From: Lacrimispora defluvii
GTDB lineage: Bacteria > Bacillota > Clostridia > Lachnospirales > Lachnospiraceae
Assembly (NCBI GenBank): GCA_013036995.1
Contig: JAAOXG010000029.1
Coordinates: 1 to 46,368 of the forward strand
DNA length: 46,368 nt
Direction: 5' to 3'
The translations under genes and the position numbers were made by a program. The notes beneath the pieces were generated by a model that saw only the letters and a program-made list of their open reading frames with translations, was not told the DNA's origin and made no database searches. This document shows positions 1 to 8,632 of the stretch, piece after piece. Each line of letters starts with the position of its first letter. The stretch's first letter is position 1.

Positions 1-924
1 TTAAGTGCGAAGTTTGAGTTCTGTGAGAATATCCAAAAATGCTTTGGCGTATTTAGGCAGATACCGGTTTTTCTGATAAGCTGCAATCAGTGTATTATCG
101 TTTCTGGTTTTTCCCACGGAAAGACAGACAGAAGAGGAGGGCTCTCTGCTTCTTAAATAGTGATAATAGCTTTCCGGTGCGAACGCAGCACCCAGCCCCT
201 CCATGGCCAGACGGATGGACATCTCGCTGTTACGGGTATGGAGCAGGATTTCCGGTTCCATTTCATATTCTTCAAAGAGCTTTAATGCGATTCCTCCCGT
301 ATTCTGATCAGGATAAAGAAGAATGAAGGATTCCCCGGACAGAAGGCTTAAATCAATCCACGGATATTGAAAGCCTTCTTTTTTGATTGCTTTTTCTGCC
401 AGTGGATTCTCCGCAGATAACACAAGAATCATTTCCTCTTTACCAATAATCTGATAATCCAGATCAGTAGGAAACTCATGCACATTATAAAAGGTTAAGT
501 CCACCGTATGATCCGTTAAGGTGTGCTCGGCTACAAAATTGACTTCCTCCATCATGTTAACGGTGACATTTGGATAAAGCCTGTGAAATTTCATCAGTGT
601 GGGACCGATCAGACTGTTACCAAGCATGATGGGAAGAGCGATGTTTAGACGGCCGTGGTTATGGTGCATAATATCATCAAATTCAATATTCCATTCCATT
701 CCGTACTCCACTATTTTTTCCGCATAATGAATGTAACGCTCTCCGATATAAGTGGGATAATAACCGGTTCCCACCCGGTCAAACAACCGGGTTCCAAGCT
801 GCTGCTCCAAATTTTTTAAATATTTACTTAGGGATGGCTGGGAAATAAAAAGCGTTTCTGCAGCTTTGCTGATGCTTTTATTTCTGGAAATAGCAAGAAT
901 GTATCGGGCTTCTTTTAAATCCAT
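1..924 (-). CDS. LysR-family transcriptional regulator
   Basis: A 307-residue protein with the normal LysR plan: an N-terminal winged helix-turn-helix (about residues 1-60, including the typical SISKAAETLFISQPSLSKYL helix pair) and a C-terminal periplasmic-binding-protein-like effector domain. The start is the ATG at 924, preceded by AAGGAGA at normal spacing; an in-frame upstream extension lacks a ribosome site. The gene reads leftwards and stops at the first bases of the window. It is divergent from the ABC importer/deaminase operon that begins at 1105, the classical arrangement for a LysR regulator and its target. The inducer cannot be read from sequence; control of the neighbouring operon is inference. 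Confidence 0.93.
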   Translation of the reverse strand: MDLKEARYILAISRNKSISKAAETLFISQPSLSKYLKNLEQQLGTRLFDRVGTGYYPTYIGERYIHYAEKIVEYGMEWNIEFDDIMHHNHGRLNIALPIMLGNSLIGPTLMKFHRLYPNVTVNMMEEVNFVAEHTLTDHTVDLTFYNVHEFPTDLDYQIIGKEEMILVLSAENPLAEKAIKKEGFQYPWIDLSLLSGESFILLYPDQNTGGIALKLFEEYEMEPEILLHTRNSEMSIRLAMEGLGAAFAPESYYHYLRSREPSSSVCLSVGKTRNDNTLIAAYQKNRYLPKYAKAFLDILTELKLRT

Positions 925-989
925 GGCTGATTTCTCCTTTTTTTGGTTGCCTATAGCTTTACTGCATAGAAAATATAGATTATATGTAT

Positions 990-1018
990 TTGACGTACAG
1001 TATATCATAAATTATAAT
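990..1018 (+). promoter_or_regulatory. Promoter of the ABC importer/deaminase operon
   Basis: TTGACG at 990-995, a 17-bp spacer, and a perfect TATAAT at 1013-1018 read rightwards into the importer operon. It lies in the divergent gap between the LysR gene and the first permease. Confidence 0.7.
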
Positions 1019-1044
1019 AAATGTATAGATATAAATTAATTGTA

Positions 1045-1062
1045 CTTATAAATAGTTATAAG
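1045..1062. promoter_or_regulatory. 18-bp palindrome, candidate LysR operator
   Basis: CTTATAA-ATAG-TTATAAG has perfect 7-bp arms with a 4-bp centre. It lies 27 bp downstream of the -10 box of the rightward promoter and about 120 bp upstream of the LysR start, in the shared divergent region. LysR proteins bind dyad sites of this kind; a site downstream of the start point would suggest repression, or regulation of the lysR gene. Binding is inferred only. Confidence 0.4.
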
Positions 1063-1104
1063 AAACAGCAACGTTTGGAGTGCTGAAAGCATGGAGAGGT
1101 TAAA

Positions 1105-1938
1105 ATGAAGAAACGCAGTGCATTTGTAATGATAATACCCGGGCTTGTGATTCTGGCAGTATGTCTGTTCCTTCCGCTTTTGAGAGTATTGATTCCATCT
1201 CTTCATACAGGAGAGTATCCCTTAAGCGCATACGTATCATTTTTCCAGGATGAATATTATCGGAAAATCTTTGTAAGAACGGTAAAGGTTGCGTGCTTAA
1301 CCACAGGATTCTGCATGGTACTTGGAGTTCCCACCGCATATTTTATCAGCCGGTGCGGGAAAAAATGGAGAGGCATCCTGTTGTCTGTTTCCATATTTCC
1401 CATGATGACCAATTCTGTAATCCGAAGCTTTGCCTGGATCAATATTTTAGGGAGCAACGGTCTGATTAACCGGATACTGGTTACAGCGGGGATTGTGGAA
1501 AAGCCCCTTAAGCTGCTTTATACAGACTTCGCCATTATTATTGGTTCGGTTTATTTATTTCTTCCCCTTATGATCGTCACTGTGGCTGGTGTCATGGAGA
1601 ATATTGGTGATGATATGATGGAGGCGGCTTTAAGTCTTGGGGCAAACAGGTTCCGTGCTTTTATGAAAGTTATTTTCCCCATGAGCCTGCCGGGCATCAT
1701 TGTGGGCGGGATTTTAGTATTTACTGGAACCTTGACTGCTTATACCACTCCCCAGCTGTTAGGCGGAAATAAAAACATGGTACTTTCCACATTTATTTAC
1801 CAGAGAGCCATGAGTGTGGGAGACTGGGATGGCGCAGCCGTTATTTCCCTGATCATGATCGTTGTAACACTTGCTGTAATCAAAGGATTCAATTCACTGG
1901 CAGCAAGACTGGACAAGAGAGGAGGAGACCATGCGTAA
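1105..1938 (+). CDS. ABC importer permease, PotB-like
   Basis: A 277-residue inner-membrane permease with about six hydrophobic segments and the permease EAA loop (around EAALSLGANRFRAFMKVIFP) that contacts the ATPase. Sequence and order match the first permease of spermidine/putrescine-type (PotABCD) importers; this family also carries thiamine, iron and other solutes, so the substrate is not fixed by homology. It is the first gene of an operon of six; its 3' end overlaps the second permease by 8 bases. The ATG is preceded by GAGAGG. Confidence 0.92.
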   Translation: MKKRSAFVMIIPGLVILAVCLFLPLLRVLIPSLHTGEYPLSAYVSFFQDEYYRKIFVRTVKVACLTTGFCMVLGVPTAYFISRCGKKWRGILLSVSIFPMMTNSVIRSFAWINILGSNGLINRILVTAGIVEKPLKLLYTDFAIIIGSVYLFLPLMIVTVAGVMENIGDDMMEAALSLGANRFRAFMKVIFPMSLPGIIVGGILVFTGTLTAYTTPQLLGGNKNMVLSTFIYQRAMSVGDWDGAAVISLIMIVVTLAVIKGFNSLAARLDKRGGDHA

Positions 1939-2713
1939 AAATAAGATGCTCACTGTTTTTGCCGTTCTCGTATTTGGCTTTTTAATATTGCCGCTGATTA
2001 TTATTACCGTTACCGCTTTTGGCAAGGGCAGTGCAATTACCTTTCCCATCCAATCCTTTTCTGTGAAATGGTTCGTAAAGGTATTCACCACAAAATCCTT
2101 CCGTATCTCATTTTTAACCAGTCTTGAGATTGCCATGCTGGCGACTGTCATTGCCCTGCTGGTGGGAATACCGGCAGCCTATGCTCTGGCCAGATCCGGA
2201 TTAAAGGGGAAGAATCTGATAAAATCCGTGTTTCTATCCCCTACCATAGTTCCGGGAATCGTAATCGGTTTTGTCCTTTATCAGTTCCTGGTTTTAACTT
2301 TGAGAGTGCCGGTATTTATGGGATTATTAGCCGGACATTTTATGGTAACCCTGCCCTATGTGATCCGTGTAGTGGGTTCCAGTCTTGAGCAGTTTGATTT
2401 TTCCACAGAGGAAGCGGCATGGAGCTTAGGCTGCGTAAAACTCCGTGCATTTTTCCGGGTTGTGCTTCCGAATATTACCTCCGGAATCTCTGCTGCATTC
2501 ATGCTGGCATTTATCAATTCCTTTAATAACATACCGGTATCCATGTTTCTTTCCGGTCCGGGAGTATCCACCTTTCCGGCAACTTTGATGAATTATATTG
2601 AATATAATTATGACCCTACGGTGTCGGCAGTATCCGTATTATTGATGGCAGTTACAGTTCTTATGATGGTAATTGTAGATAAAACACTGGGAATAGCCGC
2701 CCTGGCGAAATAG
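1931..2713 (+). CDS. ABC importer permease, PotC-like
   Basis: A 260-residue second permease with about six membrane segments and an EAA loop (EEAAWSLGCVKLRAFFRVVLP). It pairs with the upstream PotB-like protein as the heterodimeric channel. Its ATG lies inside the end of the previous gene, with the ribosome site GAGGAG in that coding sequence, so translation is probably coupled. The ATPase gene follows after 12 bases. Confidence 0.92.
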   Translation: MRKNKMLTVFAVLVFGFLILPLIIITVTAFGKGSAITFPIQSFSVKWFVKVFTTKSFRISFLTSLEIAMLATVIALLVGIPAAYALARSGLKGKNLIKSVFLSPTIVPGIVIGFVLYQFLVLTLRVPVFMGLLAGHFMVTLPYVIRVVGSSLEQFDFSTEEAAWSLGCVKLRAFFRVVLPNITSGISAAFMLAFINSFNNIPVSMFLSGPGVSTFPATLMNYIEYNYDPTVSAVSVLLMAVTVLMMVIVDKTLGIAALAK

Positions 2714-2725
2714 GAGGAATGTGAT

Positions 2726-3763
2726 ATGGCATATATGACACTGAAGGATATTGATGTCCGTTATGATAAGAAAAAACAGGTGTTAAAAGGATTAAATCTG
2801 GAGGTAAAGGAAGGGGAGCTGGTGTCATTATTAGGCCCCAGCGGGTGTGGGAAAACCACAACTCTTCGTGTTGTGGCAGGATTTATAGAGCCTGAGAGCG
2901 GAGTATTTTCCCTTGACGGAGAAGACTTAACAAAGATTCCAGTCCACAAAAGGAACTTTGGTATCGTGTTCCAGAGCTATGCACTGTTTCCCCATCTGAA
3001 TGTTTATGATAACGTTGCTTTTGGTTTAAAAATGAGAAAGCTTGATAAACAGCAGATTGAACAGAAGGTTAAAAATATTTTGGAAGTCTGCGGTCTTTCA
3101 GAATTTGAAAAACGTTTTCCCCAGCAGATGTCAGGCGGGCAGAGACAGAGAGTTGCCCTTGCAAGAGCCCTGGTAATTGAGCCAAAGCTTTTACTGCTTG
3201 ACGAGCCTCTTAGCAATTTAGATGCAAAGCTTAGGATCAACATGCGTATGGAGATTAAGCGGATTCAGAAAAAACTTGGGATTACCACCTTATTTGTCAC
3301 CCATGACCAGGAAGAATGTTTCTCCATCTCTGATAAGGTAGCGGTTATGAATCAGGGAGTGATTGAGCAGTTTGATACGCCGGAGAACATTTATCAGAGA
3401 CCGGAAACGGAATTTGTCGCCAGATTTATCGGTTTTGAAAATTTCCTTACGCTAAATAAAGAAGGAAATGTATATAAAACCCAGGCTGGTACAGTATTTA
3501 CAGTAGAGTCTGACAAAAACGGCGATTCTCTGGCAGGTACAATCAGACCGGAAGATATCAGGATTGCAGGCGAGTCGGAAGACCGGAATGTTCTTACAGG
3601 AACAGTAGGCGTCCGGACATTTTTAGGAAAAAGCTATCAGTATGAAGTGCTGACAGCAGAAGGCAAGTTCCTGGTAAACAGACCGGCAGAAGAGGTATAT
3701 GAAGAGGGCAGTACCATCCGTCTGTATCTTCCTGAGTCAAAGCTCATTCTTGTAAATAAGTAA
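2726..3763 (+). CDS. ABC importer ATPase, PotA-like
   Basis: A 345-residue cytoplasmic ATPase. Visible motifs are Walker A GPSGCGKT (residues 37-44), signature MSGGQRQR, Walker B LLLLDEPLSNLD and the switch histidine in FVTHDQEE. The C-terminal third is a TOBE-type regulatory domain, as in PotA, FbpC and CysA. It energises the two upstream permeases. AGGAGG stands just before the ATG. The solute is not determined by the sequence. Confidence 0.93.
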   Translation: MAYMTLKDIDVRYDKKKQVLKGLNLEVKEGELVSLLGPSGCGKTTTLRVVAGFIEPESGVFSLDGEDLTKIPVHKRNFGIVFQSYALFPHLNVYDNVAFGLKMRKLDKQQIEQKVKNILEVCGLSEFEKRFPQQMSGGQRQRVALARALVIEPKLLLLDEPLSNLDAKLRINMRMEIKRIQKKLGITTLFVTHDQEECFSISDKVAVMNQGVIEQFDTPENIYQRPETEFVARFIGFENFLTLNKEGNVYKTQAGTVFTVESDKNGDSLAGTIRPEDIRIAGESEDRNVLTGTVGVRTFLGKSYQYEVLTAEGKFLVNRPAEEVYEEGSTIRLYLPESKLILVNK

Positions 3764-3809
3764 CAACGGCAATAAAGCCGGCAAATGATAAAAAGAGAGG
3801 ATTAAAATT

Positions 3810-4916
3810 ATGAAAAAAGTATTGGCATTATCTTTATGTGCAGCCATCGCACTGTCAGGCTGCGGCGCTGCTAAGAGTACAGGAGAAAGCACGACAGCAG
3901 GAACAGGCACCACAGCAGAACAGAGCACTGCCGCAGAAAAGAGCGCAGCTGGGGGAGATAAGAAACTGGTGTTATCCACTTACGGTTTAAGCGAAGATAT
4001 TTCGGAAGAAGAAGTATACAAACCTTTTGAAGACCAGTTTGGCTGTAAAATTGTAACAGAGACAGGAAGCACCAATGAGCGCTATACAAAGCTGTCAGCA
4101 GATTCTCAGAGCACCATCGATGTAATCGAGTTATCCCAGGCAATGACTGCAAAAGGAATCGAAGAGGGATTATTTGAGACCTTGGATTTATCCAGGATTG
4201 AAAACAGCAAGAACTTAATCGGAACAGCAAAAACCATGGCGGATTCCGGACAGGGTGTTGCTTATACCATTAACAGCATTGGCATTATGTATGATCCGAA
4301 AGCGGTTGGATTTGAAATCAACAGCTTTGATGATCTTTGGAAAGCGGAATTAGAAGGAAGTGTTGCAATTCCGGATATCACCACTACGTTTGGTCCTGCT
4401 ATGGTTTATATGGCAAGCGATCATGCAGGCGTTGATGTTACAACAGATAAGGGAGAGGCTGCATTTAAGGCACTGGAAGAATTAAAGCCTAACCTGGTTA
4501 AAACTTACGCTAAATCTTCTGACTTAATCAATATGTTTACCTCTGGAGAGATCAAGGCAGCAATTGTTGGAGATTTCGGCGTTCCGACCATCAAACAGGC
4601 AAATCCGGATCTGGTGTATGTAACTCCTGATGTAACTTATGCAAACTTCAACACCATCAGCATTACCAAGAACTGCAAGGACAAAGAACTTGCTTATGCA
4701 TATATCAATTACCGCTTAAGCAAGGAGCTTCAGGACAAAACAACCAAGGCACTTAATGAGGCACCAACGAACAATCAGGTAACGGTTGATGAAGAAAATG
4801 CAAAAAATATGATATACGGTAAAGCTGCTGAAAATGCAAAGGTTCTTGATTATTCCTTTGTAAACCCACTTTTAAAAGACTGGATTGACCAGTGGAACCG
4901 TATTATTAACAGCTAA
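3810..4916 (+). CDS. Extracellular solute-binding lipoprotein, PotD-like
   Basis: A 368-residue secreted lipoprotein: basic N-terminus, short hydrophobic core and lipobox LSGC, then a Ser/Thr/Ala-rich linker and a periplasmic-binding fold of the spermidine/putrescine-binding type (SBP_bac_8-like). It would sit on the outer face of the membrane and deliver solute to the two permeases. It comes last among the four transport genes, 47 bases after the ATPase, and is followed after 11 bases by adenine deaminase, so the solute is plausibly something the two downstream amidohydrolases act on. Confidence 0.9.
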   Translation: MKKVLALSLCAAIALSGCGAAKSTGESTTAGTGTTAEQSTAAEKSAAGGDKKLVLSTYGLSEDISEEEVYKPFEDQFGCKIVTETGSTNERYTKLSADSQSTIDVIELSQAMTAKGIEEGLFETLDLSRIENSKNLIGTAKTMADSGQGVAYTINSIGIMYDPKAVGFEINSFDDLWKAELEGSVAIPDITTTFGPAMVYMASDHAGVDVTTDKGEAAFKALEELKPNLVKTYAKSSDLINMFTSGEIKAAIVGDFGVPTIKQANPDLVYVTPDVTYANFNTISITKNCKDKELAYAYINYRLSKELQDKTTKALNEAPTNNQVTVDEENAKNMIYGKAAENAKVLDYSFVNPLLKDWIDQWNRIINS

Positions 4917-4927
4917 GGAATGAGAAT

Positions 4928-6640
4928 ATGAAGGTTGACTTACTGATTCAGAATGGATGGGTCTACCGGACATACAGGCAGTGTTTTGAAAAAGCAGACA
5001 TTGCAGTAGTAGGGGAAAAGTTTTATGACGTTTCCCCTGCTTCCTGTTATGAGGCAGACCATGTGGTAGATGCAAAGGATAATTATATTATACCGGGACT
5101 GATTGATATCCATATGCATATGGAGAGTTCCATGATCGGACCAGCGGAATTTTCCAGAGCGGTTCTTCCCTGGGGTGTCACGACGGTGGTCGCAGATCCT
5201 CATGAGATAGCCAATGTATTTGGAATGGAAGGTATCAGTCGGTTTATGGAAGTAAAAACGGATCTGGATATCTATTATGCCATCCCTTCCAGTGTTCCGG
5301 CAGCAGGTGAGGCGTATGAGACAACCGGCGGTGTAGTGGGAGAAGAAGAGGTTTTAAAGCTGCTAGAAGATGACCGGGTCATCTGCCTGGGAGAAGTGAT
5401 GAATCACAGGGATTTAATTTCCACGGAAGATACAAAAATAAAACGCCTGATTAAATTATGCCAGACAGCCAGCCGGGATATTAAGATTGAAGGCCATTGC
5501 CCATCTCTTACAGGAAGGGATCTGGCAGCTTTTATAAGAGCCGGAGTGGATGCAGATCATACCCAGCAGACGCCGGAATCTGTCCTGGAAAAAACGGATA
5601 TGGGCATGTTTCTGGAGCTTCAGGGGAAATCCTTAACCCATGATGTGGTATCTGCAGTTGTGTCCCATAGGCTTTATGAAAATGTGGCACTTGTGACAGA
5701 TGATGTCATGCCGGATCATCTGGTAACCGGACATTTAAACCGGATTCTTCGCATGGCAGTGGAACAGGGAATGCCTGCAGAAATGGCCGTTTATTGCAGT
5801 ACTCTGACTCCAGCCAGAAGAATGGGATTAAATGACCGTGGTATGATAGCACCGGGGAAACTGGCTGATTTTATTATTTTAGAAGATCTGCTCCATTTCA
5901 ATCCTCTGGCAGTTTATAAAAAGGGAAAGCTTTATGAGACCTCTTCAAAAGAAGATAAAACCAGATATCCCGATGAATTCTATCAGTCTGTAAAATGCCG
6001 GATTGCCTTAGAATCAGATTTTAAACTAAACCGTTGTAAAATAAAGGACGGAGAGGCAGTGGTGTCAGTCATGCAGGTTCAGGAGTATGGAACCAGAATC
6101 TGCCATGGTAAACGCAGGATTGCAGTAAAAGACCACTGCCTTTGCTGGCAGGAGGCAGGGCTATGCCTTGCCGTGGTTTACGAAAGATATGGCAAAAACG
6201 GCAATGTTTCCTACGGTCTGGTAGAGAATGGATTAAAACTTCCAGGCGCTGTGGCAACCACCTGGAGTCATGACAGCCACAACCTTCTGGTTCTTGGTAA
6301 TTCACCAAAGGATATGCTTCTGGCCCAGAACCGGGTGGTTCACATGCAGGGAGGCTACGTAACAGCCAGAGAGGGAGAAGTAACTGCTTTTGTCAATCTT
6401 CCTGTAGGCGGAATCCTCTCTGATGAGGGACTTTATAAGCTTTCCAAAGGCCTGGGAGAGGTTCGCCGGGAGATTGAAGATATGGGCTATAAAAACAGCA
6501 ATGTGATCATGTCCATTTCAACCTTAACTCTGCTGGTCTCTCCCGAGTTAAAGCTCAGTGACAAGGGATTGTTTGATACGAATGACAGGCAGGGAATTTC
6601 CCTGGTGGAAAAATACGAGTATGAAAAAGGAAAAGGTTGA
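4928..6640 (+). CDS. ade: Adenine deaminase
   Basis: A 570-residue metal-dependent amidohydrolase of the AdeC type, which converts adenine to hypoxanthine and ammonia. Family hallmarks are the metal ligands in IDIHMHMESSM (His62, His64), the DPHEIANV block around residue 90, LGEVMN, and the C-terminal WSHDSHN segment. The length is normal for the family. It follows the transporter genes in the same operon, and its stop codon overlaps the start of the next amidohydrolase. This placement suggests scavenging of an imported purine-like compound for nitrogen or salvage. Confidence 0.92.
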   Translation: MKVDLLIQNGWVYRTYRQCFEKADIAVVGEKFYDVSPASCYEADHVVDAKDNYIIPGLIDIHMHMESSMIGPAEFSRAVLPWGVTTVVADPHEIANVFGMEGISRFMEVKTDLDIYYAIPSSVPAAGEAYETTGGVVGEEEVLKLLEDDRVICLGEVMNHRDLISTEDTKIKRLIKLCQTASRDIKIEGHCPSLTGRDLAAFIRAGVDADHTQQTPESVLEKTDMGMFLELQGKSLTHDVVSAVVSHRLYENVALVTDDVMPDHLVTGHLNRILRMAVEQGMPAEMAVYCSTLTPARRMGLNDRGMIAPGKLADFIILEDLLHFNPLAVYKKGKLYETSSKEDKTRYPDEFYQSVKCRIALESDFKLNRCKIKDGEAVVSVMQVQEYGTRICHGKRRIAVKDHCLCWQEAGLCLAVVYERYGKNGNVSYGLVENGLKLPGAVATTWSHDSHNLLVLGNSPKDMLLAQNRVVHMQGGYVTAREGEVTAFVNLPVGGILSDEGLYKLSKGLGEVRREIEDMGYKNSNVIMSISTLTLLVSPELKLSDKGLFDTNDRQGISLVEKYEYEKGKG

Positions 6641-7986
6641 AAAGTGTGAGAACGGTAATCGTAAATGCTACAGTAGTAACCATGAATCAAAAAGGGGAAA
6701 TTTATAATCCGGGTTTTGTGATGTTTGAAGATGATGTGATCACAATGACAGGAGAGATGAAGGACTTAAAGGGAGATGTGGGCCTTTGGGATGCAACACT
6801 ACTGGATGCCAGAAATGCAATCGTAATGCCTGGCATGATAAATCTTCATACCCACATGGGAATGATTCCGTTCCGGGGTCTTGGAGATGACTGTAAGGAC
6901 CGTCTTCGGGTCTTTCTGATTCCCATGGAGCAAAAATCCATGGATGAAGAACTGGTGTATCTTTCCACCCGCTATGCAGCCGCAGAAATGCTTCTTTCCG
7001 GTGTCACCACGGTAATGGATATGTATTATTACGAAGAAGAGGCTGCAAAAGCCATGGATGAGATGGGGCTCAGAGCAATCGCCGGGCAGACCGTTATGGA
7101 TGAGGGAGCCTGTGATTTTAAGGATCCAAAAGAAGCCATTGCTTACGGGGAGAACTTAATTAAAAAATATAAAGACCATCCAAGAATTACCGCCTGTATC
7201 GCGCCCCACGGAACCACCACCTGTTCTCCTGATATATTAAAAGAGGCATACAGAATTGATTCTTCCTATGAAGTTCCCTTCACCCTTCATACGGCGGAAA
7301 TGGATTATGAGATGGAATATTTTGAAAAAGAGAAAAACATGACTCCGGTCAGTTTTTTAAACAGCATCGGAGTACTTGGGAAAGAAACACTGGCTGCACA
7401 TTGCATTCATATGACAGAAGAGGATTTAGATCTTATAAAAGAAAACCACGCATCCGTTGCCCACTGTATCGGGTCCAATACAAAAGCTGCCAAGGGAGTT
7501 GCTCCTGTGAGCGGTATGAATCAGAGAGGGATTGCGGTTGGACTTGGAACAGACGGCCCCGCAAGCGGAAATACGCTGGATATACTGACCCAGATGAAGC
7601 TGTGTGCAGATTTTCATAAAAATGAGACAAAGGACAGAAGTGCATTTCCTGCAAAAGACATCGTTGAGATGGCAACCATAAAGGGAGCGAAAGCTCTGGG
7701 GCTTGATCACATAACCGGATCTCTGGAACCGGGAAAGCAGGCAGATCTGGTAGTGATAGAGACGGATTCTGCCAATATGTTTCCTGTCTATGATCCTTAT
7801 TCAGCCCTTGTTTACAGTGCCAATCCGTCCAATGTAGATTCTGTTTATGTGGCCGGAGAATGTCTGGTAGAAGGAAAACGATTGAAAAAAAGCAACATGG
7901 AAGAGATTCGAAAATGCCTTTTAAACAAAATGAAACAAACGGATTTTGGAAAATATATGGAGTTTAACCGGGATTTGGATCTGTAA
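6637..7986 (+). CDS. Amidohydrolase of the cytosine/adenosine deaminase superfamily (MTA/SAH deaminase-like)
   Basis: A 449-residue amidohydrolase of the TRZ/ATZ-MtaD group. Metal-site motifs are NLHTHMG (His71, His73), LHTAE, AHCIH and GTDGPASGNTLDI. Relatives deaminate S-adenosylhomocysteine, methylthioadenosine, guanine or triazines; the substrate here cannot be settled. The start is probably TTG at 6637, whose last two bases are the first two of the TGA stop of adenine deaminase (TTGA), behind a purine-rich AAAGGAAAAGG; the GTG at 6646 is an alternative. It is the last gene of the import/deamination operon. No convincing terminator follows. Confidence 0.85.
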   Translation: MKSVRTVIVNATVVTMNQKGEIYNPGFVMFEDDVITMTGEMKDLKGDVGLWDATLLDARNAIVMPGMINLHTHMGMIPFRGLGDDCKDRLRVFLIPMEQKSMDEELVYLSTRYAAAEMLLSGVTTVMDMYYYEEEAAKAMDEMGLRAIAGQTVMDEGACDFKDPKEAIAYGENLIKKYKDHPRITACIAPHGTTTCSPDILKEAYRIDSSYEVPFTLHTAEMDYEMEYFEKEKNMTPVSFLNSIGVLGKETLAAHCIHMTEEDLDLIKENHASVAHCIGSNTKAAKGVAPVSGMNQRGIAVGLGTDGPASGNTLDILTQMKLCADFHKNETKDRSAFPAKDIVEMATIKGAKALGLDHITGSLEPGKQADLVVIETDSANMFPVYDPYSALVYSANPSNVDSVYVAGECLVEGKRLKKSNMEEIRKCLLNKMKQTDFGKYMEFNRDLDL

Positions 7987-8049
7987 ATAAAAGTCAGATG
8001 GTATCAGATTTTAAGATCCGGTAACAATATAAAAAGAGGATATAAGTAT

Positions 8050-8078
8050 TTGACAACTATTTGCCCCTGTGGTAAACT
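8050..8078 (+). promoter_or_regulatory. rpsO promoter
   Basis: TTGACA (8050-8055), a 17-bp spacer and TAAACT (8073-8078) stand about 95 bases before the rpsO start, leaving a leader of roughly 90 bases. Confidence 0.65.
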
Positions 8079-8084
8079 ATATCA

Positions 8085-8162
8085 GTATGAGTACGCGCCG
8101 GTACCCGGTATTTCGGACACTCCATCCATTGCTTGGTACAAGGTGAGAATCTTAAATTTAAG
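8085..8162 (+). promoter_or_regulatory. rpsO 5' leader, candidate S15 autoregulatory RNA
   Basis: The leader contains GGTAC at both ends of a ~40-base segment (8099-8139) and several GC-rich complementary words (CCGGTACCCGG, ATTTCGG), followed by the perfect palindrome CTTAAATTTAAG (8151-8162), whose last bases are part of the ribosome site AAGGAGG. Ribosomal protein S15 represses its own mRNA through structured leaders in several bacterial groups. Similarity to a named leader family is not established here. Confidence 0.4.
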
Positions 8163-8174
8163 GAGGAAATCAAC

Positions 8175-8441
8175 ATGATTTCAAAGGAAAAGAAAGCAGC
8201 TATTATTTCTGAATATGGCAGAAAGCCTGGCGATACAGGTTCACCGGAAGTTCAGATCGCAATTCTGACAGAGAGAATCACAGAGTTAACAGATCATCTT
8301 CAGCAGAATCCAAAAGATCATCATTCCAGAAGAGGTCTTCTGATGATGGTTGGACAGAGAAGAGGTCTTCTTGATTACTTAAAGAAAACCGATCTTGAAG
8401 GATATCGTACTTTAATTGAGAAGTTAGGAATCAGAAAATAA
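8175..8441 (+). CDS. rpsO: Ribosomal protein uS15 (30S subunit)
   Basis: An 88-residue protein of normal S15 length with the diagnostic [17 protein letters not shown] and [21 protein letters not shown] segments that contact 16S rRNA helices. The ATG at 8175 follows AAGGAGGAAATCAAC; a longer reading frame from 8133 is not needed. rpsO followed by pnp is a conserved bacterial pairing, here separated by a terminator-like hairpin and a new structured leader. Confidence 0.98.
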   Translation: MISKEKKAAIISEYGRKPGDTGSPEVQIAILTERITELTDHLQQNPKDHHSRRGLLMMVGQRRGLLDYLKKTDLEGYRTLIEKLGIRK

Positions 8442-8450
8442 TAACCATTT

Positions 8451-8472
8451 AGGGTGGAGACTTCTCCACCCT
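8451..8472 (+). terminator. Hairpin after rpsO
   Basis: AGGGTGGAGA and TCTCCACCCT form a 10-bp inverted repeat with a 2-base centre, followed by a weak T-rich stretch. It probably terminates most rpsO transcripts or protects their 3' ends, with some read-through to pnp. Confidence 0.65.
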
Positions 8473-8500
8473 ATCTGTCTATTAAGAAAAGGACGTTAAA

Positions 8501-8598
8501 AGTAGAAGTATCCCCCGAGACCGCTGATGTACGCGTAAAATTATGACCTGAAACACGGTATTTTTACGCGCAGATCAGTAGTTTCGGCATCTTCTACT
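8501..8598 (+). promoter_or_regulatory. Long hairpin in the pnp 5' untranslated region
   Basis: Four paired blocks nest in register: AGTAGAAG (8501-8508) with CTTCTACT (8591-8598); CCGAGA (8515-8520) with TTTCGG (8582-8587), one G-U pair; CTGAT (8524-8528) with ATCAG (8574-8578); and CGCGTAAAA (8532-8540) with TTTTACGCG (8562-8570). The loop is 8541-8561. The whole folds as one long imperfect stem 35 bases before the pnp start. In enterobacteria a comparable pnp leader stem is cut by RNase III and then used by PNPase to repress itself; the same role here is inference. Confidence 0.75.
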
Positions 8599-8632
8599 GT
8601 TAATATAAATTTATTTTTAAGGAGATACCAGT

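Noticed and set aside
90-326. Rightward ORF antisense to the LysR gene
   Set aside because: No ribosome site, no recognisable family, and it is fully covered by a well-supported gene on the other strand; the same holds for many antisense frames across the window.
4928-7986. Purine riboswitch controlling the deaminase genes
   Set aside because: The genes are packed with no leader between them, and the 5' region of the operon (1019-1104) shows no purine-aptamer core.
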